This document shows, piece after piece, positions 1 through 11,300 of a DNA stretch of 64,000 nt. This DNA is from Owenia fusiformis. Its lineage: Eukaryota; Annelida; Polychaeta; Sabellida; Oweniidae. A model generated the notes under the pieces. It did not search any database. It was not told the origin of the DNA and was given only the letters and a program-made list of their open reading frames with translations. The position numbers and the translations under genes were made by a program. Within the stretch, counting starts at the first letter, position 1; each line of letters opens with the position of its first letter. The stretch lies in the NCBI GenBank assembly GCA_903813345.2, contig CAIIXF020000001.1, positions 49,061,885 to 49,125,884 of the forward strand, written 5' to 3'.

Positions 1-1030
1 CTCAGGATTCCGAATCTGAAAACCAAATTTCGATTTGACTTCCGGTTCAGAAGTTATGGCGTTTTGAAAATTCAAAAATCGCTAAATTTGGTGCCCCATG
101 TTAATTCAATGGGAAAAAATATTTTTTTGAAGTGTAAAATACGAGATACAGACTAAGCACAGCTAAACATAATGGAAGCCCATAAAAGAAAGGGACCTCA
201 AAACCTTCTTTTCATAAAAATTTGGACACCAAAATGCCTAGGTCAAAATCTAGGTCAAATTCAAAGTTTTTCCTTATTTTTGCGATTCTGACACTACAGA
301 TTAATTATATTCTTCAAAATTGTGTATACATGTAGCCAAGAGTGTGCTAAAAGCGTTAGCCTTTTGCCGTCAGAAAGTATTTTGCCCCACTTTTGAGATA
401 TGGTGTCCGAAAAGTAGGTCAAAATAAAAAATTCTCCAAATTTAACGTTTGAGTTATGAATTAGTATAGAATTTTCTCAGGAATCCGAATCTGCAAATCA
501 AATTTCGATCCGACTTCCTCTTCGGAAGTTATGACATTTTGAAAGCTCAAAAATCGCTAAATTTGGTGCCCCATGTTATGTCAATGGGAAAAAAGATTTT
601 TTTGAAGTGTAAAATTCGAGATATAGACTAAGTACAGCTTAAAATAATGAAAGCCTATGAAAGAAGGGGACCTCGAAGGCTACCTAACTTCAAAATTTGG
701 ACACCAAAATCCCCAGGTCAAAATCTAGGTCAAATTCATAGTTTTTCCTTATTTTTGCGATTCTGACACTATGTTTAAATGATTTGCTTCAAAATTTTGT
801 ATACAGGTAGGAAAAAGTGTGCTAATAGTGTTAGCCTTTTGCCGTCAGAAAGTATTTCTACCCACTTTTGAGATATGGTGTCCGAAAAGTAGGTTAAAAT
901 AAAAAATTCTCCAAATTTAACATATGAGTTATGAATTAAGGGTAGAATTTTCTCAGGAATCCGAGTCTGCAAACCAAATTTCGATCCGACTTCCGATTCG
1001 AAAGTTATGGCGTTTTGAAATTTCGAGAAA
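1..1030. repeat. 476-bp tandem satellite, about 2.2 monomers
   Basis: Monomers begin at 1, 476 and 952 with the same opening CTCAGGANTCCGARTCTG. The first two are 475 and 476 bp long and stay similar throughout, including a shared TTTGGTGCCCCATGTTA segment and GCCTTTTGCCGTCAGAAAGT. The third is cut short near 1030, where unrelated sequence begins. The array runs off the left edge, so copy number is unknown. No coding capacity was recognised. Confidence 0.9.
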
Positions 1031-2120
1031 AATCGATCTGATGGTATCCTGATAGAAAGTCAAGAGTAGAGAAGAAAATATTGAAAAATGCATCCATCCT
1101 TCCTTTGTGATCCTATCGTATCCTTCTTATCTACCTTTCCTTCATATCCTCTCCTTCCTATTCTATTCCTTCTTCATATTCTATTCTATCATTCTTTCTT
1201 ATTCTATCCTATCGTTCCTTCCTATTCTAGCCTATCCTTCCTTCCTTTTTCATCCATCCATCTTTTTCTGGATGACTCAGCTTATTTTGGATGACTCGGC
1301 TTTTTCTGGATGACTCGGCCAAAAAAAGTCTAGATCTGGAGTCTGAAATTGAACTTCGTTCAATTTTCAAAGTCTAGTTAACTTTACCCTGGAAAACTCA
1401 TAAAGGAGCATGTAGGTTATCGCAAACAATTTCAAACGATTCTAACTTGAATTATGAATATTTTCTGATCATGAACATGGGTGTATCTTTTAGATCCATT
1501 CATTATCTTCAAGAAAACTTTTAAAGTATATAGCCTATAATGATAATTTAGTTAATCAGACCTAAGTGATATTGAAGGGGCAATGGACCAATCAACATAC
1601 TTTTTCAAAAATGTTGACCTAATTTTCATCAAAAATGCAACCTTTTATTATATTGTTGAATGCATAATTAGAATGTGCTTTGAGACATGTTCAATTTCCT
1701 TAAAGGAAAAGTTGATTGCTCCAGGGACTTTAAAGATACTGAATTTAGATTACCAAAATGAAGTGAAACCAATGGATAGCATGAGATTTTTCAATGGAGA
1801 AATAACATGGGGAACACTTATCTTAAAGCAATTAAGTTTTTCTTTCAAGAACTATTTGATACATCAAAATAAAGAATAGTAATGCATTAAACATTGTAAA
1901 AAATGATTGCATTTTTGGTGAAAATGGGGTCAACACCTTTGAAAAAGTGTGTTGATAGGTTGATAGCTAGTTAAATATCTCAGAGTTTCTGAATTTCTTC
2001 ATAAAAATAGGCTGGCTTTGTCCAAATAGGCAATTGCTTTCACAACCACTAACCCAATTGACCCAATCATATTATTTCATATTATACATTTTCCAATACA
2101 TTTGCATTACATTGTACATA
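1031..2120. other. Non-coding stretch with pyrimidine-rich low-complexity DNA
   Basis: Positions 1088-1255 are a degenerate TCCTTCCTATTCTA-type simple repeat whose open frames are composition artefacts. Positions 1262-1320 hold three copies of a roughly 20-bp unit containing GGATGACTC. A 98-codon open frame at 1583-1879 on the plus strand shows no family signature. The missing 3' exons of the glucose transporter were looked for on the minus strand here and not found. Confidence 0.5.
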
Positions 2121-2121
2121 T

Positions 2122-2225
2122 AAGACATTAACATGCAAAATGTCACCACCTGCCATTTATAACAGATGCTGAACACCAACCTCCAAACACTGTCAACAAA
2201 CAAGTTGGGGACTACAACAATATGC
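2122..2225 (+). repeat. Dispersed hairpin-family element, copy 1
   Basis: This copy carries the family core ACATGCAAAATGTCACCACC, then a variable middle and AAGTTGGGGACTACAACAATATG. The terminal hairpin seen in full copies is missing. It lies downstream of glucose-transporter exon 8, antisense to that gene. Confidence 0.75.
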
Positions 2226-2361
2226 AGGCTAAAACTAATTGACTAAAGGTTAATTGACCAAAGGTTAAGGTGACTTGGGTTGACCAGGAGTTGAGATGAC
2301 TTGAATTGAGTTGACCAGTTAGAATGCATTCCCCGAGATGAAAGATGTCTATTGTTCTTAC

Positions 2362-5300
2362 TGAGATGATGGTCATGAGAACATTGATACCTCCAGTCCC
2401 CAGAATGGCATACTGTATCATATTCTCTGGAATTCCAGCACCAGCAAACACACCATTGGAATAGTAGAACACCTAGAATGTACAATACATAAGGGTTACA
2501 TCATGGGAAGTCTGAATATGTTATTCTGATGGATACTAAATATATATACCTTGCATTTTGAAAATACATGTACTGTGTACTTCACAGTCCATGTACAACA
2601 TAGTGTATACAGAACATTATATTAAAAATACTGAAATGCAAAATCAAATCCCCTAACTGTATTAACTGGTAGTATATACTCTGTACTATTATATGTTTAA
2701 TATATTTTAAAGCAAAAAGCAATGGGTTTCTTAAGACAGGCACTTAAGTTCACCAAACAATGATCCAACATATAATATTCACACTTCTCAAATAACAATA
2801 GTATAAGATAAACCTTAGATTCCTTACCAGGTCTATGATATCAAGTGTTATATTTGTAAGTCAGATTAGTTATCACCCTAGTGCTTGAGAAATCAACTCC
2901 TGTCTGTCTATAGTACATATTAGTTAGCACATATACAGGGTGTCTCAAAATAAATTGTACTGAGACAAACATTGAATAACTCTGTGGGTGATGAAGGATT
3001 ATTCTTTAAATTTTGTCATTTGACAGGCAATTTTTCTATCATAGAGATCTGAAAGTTCCATTAAGTAATTTTATTTAGTTTTAGAGAAATCCATTGTTTT
3101 AGTACCTTTACCCATTTTTCCAAGTATGGAATTGCATTCTGCTCTGATGACGATCATATAGAGCATGCCAACTCAAATGTTAAAGTTCTCCGTAAGTAAT
3201 TTACAAATTGCTAAGAATTTTTTACTGCTAATTGGAAAGCGAATTCTTAAGTTCAGTTATTCCTGTTTAATTTGGGTAAAGATTTTTTAGGACACTCTGT
3301 ACATAATTGATCTAATTTCTTTATAATATCAAGTGTATTCTTGATAAAGGATTACAAACTTATTAATTTCTCTATATATGGATAAAGCTTGAAAGAGAAA
3401 CCCCCTAGATCTCCTTTTCACATTAAGGTAGTTCTGCATGACAAATTAATCTTATTTGGAGCCACATGATAAAACTATTTCATGCATTGTACATGAATTC
3501 ACTCCTATGCAGATATCAAAGAGAGCAGTAGTATCAAAGTAGATGTAGGGAATGAGTTATGATTACCTGGAAATACTGTAACATATGAGTCAAATTAGAG
3601 TGCCATTGAAATTATTTTTATGAAGCAAAACCTTAAAGGACCTGGAGAGTTGTCCCTGAATATTTTTCATGCCTATGAACATAAAGAAGTATTTACTCAA
3701 TGGGCTACTTTTAAGTCTACCGAAAGAGAAAACATATTAGCATAATAAAGTACCTCTCTTCTCAGCTAGAGTGGAGGGTTCTTGGTTACTTTAAGCTTAC
3801 CACATTGATCCCCGAGAGCTGCTGACCCAAGGCTAGGGAACACACAACAGCCAGGGGCATTCTTAGATGTTTGGCCTTGAACAATTTCATCATGCTCCAG
3901 TTCGGCTCTGCTAGCGCCTGCTTCTGCTCATTCTTCATCTCTAAGATATCTGCCCTCACATCATCGGTGCCTCGGAATCTTTGTAAGGCTAAAGACAATG
4001 GCTTAAGATTTTGTACTAAGTTCTATGGATTTATTTCATGATTATTGTCCAAGAGTTAAAAAATGAAAACCTACATTTTTGGCCGCTTCCTCATTTTTGT
4101 CTGGGAAAAATTAATGCAAATAGTCATACGCTGGGAGGTAATTAAAATTACACAAATGGATAGAAGATTGCAATTCTAGTGGGTTTTTAAATAAGTGAGC
4201 TCTCAAAACGATGAATTAAAAAATGATAACCTACATTTTTTGGCCGCTTCCTCGTTTTTCTTTATGAGGAGAAGGTAGCGAGGACTGTCTGGGAAGAATG
4301 GCAGCACGATACAAGAGAAGACACAAGGGGCTCCAGTCAATGCCAGCAGTATATGCCAACCTGCATCATTACCTGGAACAGGGAAAATTTTCAGAAAATA
4401 TCAATGAGGTATATGAGAAGACCTTCTCTGATTTAGGGCAATGGAAGTGAATTCTATGTTTTGTATCAAATTTACACAAGGCATAAACACGCAGAATGTC
4501 ACAACCTACCATTTGTTACAGACTTCAACCGTCGAATCCTGAACACAAAAAATTTGATTAATTTGAAAAATTACAAGAATAATTCATCTGGATTGTGTGA
4601 CTAATTACAAGTACTATGTCAACTTGACATTCAGTGCAACTTCAAGACAATTCAAACAATGATGAAATACACAAGTACAGTGATTCAGTACATGTACATA
4701 TATTTCACTACCCTACTATCACACCAAACTAGTTTTCACTACGTTCTCGAAAACGGGCTTCAACTGTGTACGAACTAACTGGATGTACTTAGAATGGTTT
4801 GGCATCTATTTACAAACTTACTTGAACGTACTCGAACGGGTAGGTCCTCTAGAACTTAGAACATGCTCAAAATGTTCTCGTGGTCGATACGTTCTACAAT
4901 TAAGTGACCCATGTAAAGCCAAAAGGAAAATATAAAATTGTACCTGCGTATAAAATCAGCAAAACCAAATGTACAAGATTGAAGCCTAAGAAGTTACCAC
5001 ATTGCCAGCCTTATCCAGAGTCATGCCAAATATGTACAGCTAAGGCAAAGAAAAGATAATTGGCTTGATTGCCTTGAATTCACCTGGCTATTGAACTGTA
5101 CAATAAAATTGACTGGCTTGCTTCCAAAGCATTTAAAGGCTAAAGTTTTTAAACCATTAAAGGGTCATGTTATTAAAACATGGGTTACAATTAGAACAAG
5201 TGACAACGTACTAACGACGAGCTGGACGTACTACGAACGGAACTGTCGTACCTCAATCCTACTAGGGACGTTTTAACAACGAGTTGAACTGTCTGAGGAC

Positions 5301-8300
5301 GTATTGAGAACGAGGTAGAACTAATTGCAAATGGGTTTTAACTGATTAAGAACGTATTAAAGACTGCTTTTGAACGAGTTAGCAAAAATATAGCTATAAC
5401 ACCAAACAAGTTTCTACTGCGTTCTTCAAAACTGGTTTTAGACTGTGTGCGAACAGAACGAATGTAGCTGCAACTTTCTAAGGTCTATTTACAAACTTCA
5501 TGAACGTTCTCAGACGGGAAGGTGATTTTAGAATTTTGAATCGATTCAAAATTCGATGCCGACCACACCGTTCTGTAATCAGGTCATGATGACCTTCTAG
5601 ACTAAGGGACGCGTTATACGACGTTGCACACCGACTTGGCGCGACCTGAACGAACTGCGAATGAGATGGATGTATTGAAGACTGTTTATGAACGAAGTAG
5701 CTAATTATTTTAGACATATTTCCCGACCACAGCCAGACTGAGCCCCTTTTACGACGTTTCCGTAGGACTGGCAAGAACGGGTAAGAACTAGTTTGGTGTG
5801 ATAGGGGGGTTAGGAACACATAGTCTTATCAGCTGATGTCTTATCAATTTCACAACAATTGACATTTATGTTAAATTTCAGTATCCTAGGGGCATGTTAA
5901 CACACTGATGTACTTTTACACAAAGTAAAGAATTTCTGTTTGAGGATAAGGACTTTCCAAAACATCAACAATGATTCTATGTACTAAAAGTCTAATGATG
6001 AACACCAATGTAAATCATTATAAAAATCATTTCAATATTTGAAAAAACAAGCACATTGAGGATTATATATCTGTAAGTATTGACTTAAACCTCACAAGTC
6101 ACACTCATGTACTACAGGAATATAAAACTAAATATTTTAATCAAATCTAGCCTACTTACTTCAATAGATAAGGAGATAGAGTGCATATTCAATTTTTTAA
6201 AGGGTCACACACCTTACTGAGAGGGCACCAATGAGAGTTTATCAGATGGTGATTAAACGCACAGGATTGAAAAGGTTACTGTGATTCTCATATTTTTCAT
6301 GATCCAGGGACTCACACTAAAATACAACTCAAGTCAACAATCGCAGTTAAACTGTTACACTAAGTTCAAGTTACCCTTGTAAAATTGTACTTGTAAAATT
6401 GTTTCAGAGGCAGACCTGAAAATTGACAAGGAGCCAGAAAACTGAAAACAGAGGTCTTCAAGAAGATAAGTTCCAATATGTTGATATCATTCAACTGCAA
6501 TAGTCCTTGTAGATAAATGCAAATCTCACAATATCCAGAGCATGTCACTAATCGAGAAATAGAAAGACAGGTCTAAGAATGGGTATTTGTATAATTATCC
6601 ACCTACCTAATATCTGATAGATTCCTATAGCTTGAGAACATAGAATCCCCGTGGTGAGAGCAAGTTGGTGAAGTACGCCCATGGCACCTCTGATTTTGAG
6701 AGGTGCTATCTCTGTGAGGTACATAGGCACTAACCCACTACCACAACCTACAACAAATCACGTACAACATACAATTATAATAGTTACTAGACTATAAAGG
6801 CAGGTTGGTATAAAGCTACATTGAATGATACAACAAAAATGTGAATGTTTGTGAAATATAAGAAACAAGGCATTATATTAACATGGAAAATGTCAAGATC
6901 TGCCATTTGTTATATTTGCAAAACACCAACTGCCAGATGCCAACACCAACACCATCCACAAAAAAGTTGGAGAGAATAACAATATGTCACCACTTCTTGT
7001 GGTGACATAATAATTACTGACCATAGTGCCTTATTCTGGGTTTGTGTAAAAAACCGGGTGACCAGGTAACTCGGTGACCGGGTACTTAACGTTCCTAGCA
7101 GGGTGAGGAATTTTTTTATTTATAACGTTGGATGTGGACAATACATGTACAAGTACATTATTTTCGATGTCACGTTTTGAGTTTATTTCACATCGTAAGA
7201 ACGTTTCGACAACGTTAACTTTTAACGTTAAAATAACGTCGGTAATGAACCGATTTAGTGAGAACATATTGATGTCTTCGTGTAACGTTTCCTTAACTCA
7301 CAAATATTTTGAAGCCATTTCCACAATGTTGAAATTCAACCATCCATCGACGTTTTGCTGAATATTTAAATAACGTCAGATCAATACGGTCCATGACGTC
7401 ACGTTTTGAGGTTATTTCAAATCGAAAATTTGAACGTAAACAATACGTCAGAAATGAACCGACTTAATGAGAACACAAAGTTTTTGTCATTTTTTTTCCA
7501 CCAACAAATATTTTGATATTAAAAGTCTGTTTTGACAACGTTGAATTTTAACGTTGAGTTACATCACATATGGACCAATGTAGGAAAAAATCAAACGTTT
7601 CTGTTTGTTATGTTTTCCACACTAACGAACTTTACGGACACGTTGCAACAACGTTCTTTTTATACCATCAATAGATGTCTCATGTTTATGTTGCCTTGAT
7701 GTGTAAAGAACGAAAATGTGCAACGTCTTCTAGGAACTTATATGCTACTTATGAGCAACGTGACATGGACGTCACTGTTTGCTGGATCGATTATTTTAAA
7801 AAGTGCTCTGTCTCGTATAGGGTAAAAATATCGAACAGCAGTGCTCTCGGTAGGCTAAGTCTGTCAAGTCAATTCGCTACTATATATCGGGGGAAATGTG
7901 GAACTTTGAAAGTTGGTAACCCTGCTAGGAACGTTAGGTACCCGGTCGACCGGGTACCCGGTTACCCGGTTTTTTACACAAACCCCCTTATTCTACTAGT
8001 ATATGAATGATACCTGAAATATTATGATAGTTACTTACCACATGCAAAGCCCACAATGAACCTAGCCAAGATAACCATCACAAAGGAGCCAGCCATTTTA
8101 CTGAAGAAAAACAGCAGTGTGGCGACAAAGGCTGGAGCATGAAGGATGAGCAAAGAGTTCCGTCTAAAAAGAAACAACGCTGTAAGTAAAGCCTTACAAA
8201 GGCAGGATGGGTGTTGCTACTTTCCATGTTTGATGGAGTAATATCCAATATACAACCAACCCCAAATGATTTCAACTTCTAAACTCTGATTGCTACGACT

Positions 8301-11300
8301 GGCACTACCATGAGGATTGCTTTTTGTTAAAAAAGAGTAGTAAATCCCATGTTCATTTTAACCAATTTGAAATAAGAATTACACCTATATGATATACAGT
8401 AAAACCTGGGTTTGTGAACACATTTCTCTAGTGTATCCTTCTATACAGTGAATGTTCTTATTGGGCAAAACCATTTTCTCCCATTGAATCACTTTTTAGA
8501 GTAAGAAGTTTATGTTGCCTGCCAAATACAATTAAATGATTTGAGATTTTGATATCATTTTGTATTAAAACAGGTGTGACTGATTACAATTCTTAATGGA
8601 AATGAGCATTTTGAAAAACGTTTGCCCCAAAATCTTAATTAAGTACTGGTGGATCTTAAAAGCTGAGTTTGTCAGCTTTCCAACGGCACCAGGTTCGTCC
8701 ATCACCATGATGTGCATATTAAACTCATTTTTGAAGTCCAACTTTTCCTGGGTTATAAAAACGTTTGCAGGACAGGAAATGTGCTTGGTTATAATTGCTT
8801 TGTAGATAATCTGGTTAACAGTCTGGTCTCTAAGAAACAGCAAAAATGCCAAGAAATCAAAACAGTGAACATTTTTTCTCGGCAAAAAAGTGTTAAATAT
8901 ACACAGGTTTCACTGTACACATGTATATCAGTTATGAGCAAAATCCATCAAGTGGTAATAAGTTAGAGCGAACCTCACTCCTAGATCTCAACAAAGCATC
9001 ACACCTTCCAAACTTATCTGCAAATGTCCCAGCTGAGAAGGCACCTATCATTCCACCAATAAGGTATATACTGAGACTGAATGACCATATGAAAGTCAAC
9101 ATTATTTCAGATGGTTCTCCCCCATAGTTCACCGTGTATGTGCTGTTGATGAAATCTTTAATATACTGAAATGAAAAATATTGTTTCAAATTCATGCTTG
9201 TGTCATCTTAGCTTCAAGTATGGTATTGAACATATAGGCATAGTATATGCTTCCCCACCAGAACATGAAATGACTTAAACAATGATATTACCACATATCT
9301 CGAGATTGAAATCTCCAGAAAGAATGATATACAGTATATTATTGAAGAAGTTATTCCACACATTTTACCAATGTCTGAGCAATGAAATATTATTATATGT
9401 TATATTTTTAAATGAGGCCTACATGTATTTGTGAAAGTGAGGCTTATTTTCAGTCCAAAAGTGAACAAGGCACGGACATGCAAAATATCACCATCTGCAA
9501 TTGGCTATATTTGTCACAGAAGTAAAAAATGTAGAACACCAACCACTGAACGTCGACCACTGTCCACAATAAAGTTGGGGACTACTAGAACAAAATGTCA
9601 CCACTTCTGGTGGTGATATAAAAATAGTCTAACCTACACCCCCAAATCCACCAGTGGATAGTTGCAATTGAAAAAAGACCATATTTCAGATTCGACAGCT
9701 GTCGCATTTGAGCTTTCCGAATGAGACCATATTCAAAATTAATATGCATTATGAAGAACACATGAGACAAATCAAATCTGAACATAAATATTAACAAGAC
9801 ACATGGGGAACAATATCACACCTTTTGAAAGAATAGACAGTTTTTAGGATGGAAATTCCAAAAATGGTTTGGCTTGAAACATACTTATAGCCAAGATTCT
9901 AGGATGGGAAGTCCAAAATGGTCCCCTTGTGGCCTTAACCTGACCCAGAATGCCAAAAAACTTATCAGTTTTTAACTTTCCTACCAAGAAATTCCCTAAA
10001 AAGTTCAGATCAATCCATTAAAGGATTGGCTTGAAATATACTTAACAGACAATTATATTTTAAGACGGAAAATCCAAAATGGCCACATTAAGTCAGAATA
10101 TCATACAAAGAAGCCAACGAAACATCCCTAAAAATTTCAGATCAATCCACTGGCGGATTAGGGGGGGGGGGCCTGGGGGCCCGGGCCCCCCCCCTTGGGT
10201 GGGCCCAGAAAAAAAAAATTGGGCCCAAAAATTTTTTTGGGCCAAACAAGGCCTTCAGGCCCCAAAAAGTGGGCCTTTTTGGTCATTACTGGGCCTTTTA
10301 AGGCCTTATTTTTTAATTTCAGGCCAAATTTTGAAGAAAATGGGCCTCAAAATTTCAAAATTTGGGCCCACTTTTGGATTTTAGGGGCCCAAAATTTGTG
10401 CCCCCCCCCTTGTTGGTTCCTGGATCCGCCCCTGCAATCCGTCTTGGACAAGTTATAATGAAAACACGCGCATCGCACTAACGTGCCAACAAGCAAATAC
10501 AAAATGATCGATCCTCCAGAAAGTGCATGCATGTTTATGATTAGACTAGTCATGCTCAAAAACAAACCAGTTCTTTACTTTTAATACCAAGAAACATCCC
10601 TAAAAATGTCAGATTAATCCGTCAAATGTTTAAGCTTGAAATATGAATAGACAAGACTACATTTTACAGACAAAATTTTGGGATGAAAAACCCAAAAGTT
10701 CTGCCTAAAAATTTAACCATCATGCCCAAAATCTAATCAGTCCAGATTTTCATACAAAAAAAAGATTCCACAAAATTTGAAATCAATCCATCAAATGGTC
10801 CTAATCACTCAGCGAACTGATCATGATATAGCACCCAAGGGTGCGATAAACATTGTTAAAAAACACAAACAATAGTACCACAATAAGTACATTTGTATGA
10901 ATAATTTTAGTCAATACCTCAGAGGGTGGGTTCATCACCCCAGTGTTCCAGCCATGGGTAAATGAGCTTCCAAATGCTGCGGCAAAAGCTGTCACACACA
11001 ATGGCAATGTAACATGCCCCTAAAAATACAGTAATAAATCACTGAAATATATTTATCATACCAATTTGAATTTATACAAGCCAAATCTATATCTGATTCA
11101 GCAAAATCTGCATAATACAAACCTCAAAAAATGTTCACTAAATACCTTGGCATCTTGAGGATCAAAAGCCATTTTATAAATCATTTCATGTTTCTAAGCT
11201 TTATAATAATACAAATAAAATACTTTATTATAACTATATCAAAATCTACTATGCACTCCCTCCATAGTCACTAAAGACTAACTACATGGTCCAATTGTTT

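Noticed and set aside
1088-1313. Overlapping 68-codon plus-strand open frames
   Set aside because: They are translations of a pyrimidine-rich simple repeat in two frames.
1583-1879. 98-codon plus-strand open frame
   Set aside because: No recognisable family, no splice or promoter support; AT-rich DNA of this length can hold such frames by chance.
5478-5819. 113-codon minus-strand open frame
   Set aside because: It lies within the 4716-5804 inverted-end element and shows no transposase or other domain.
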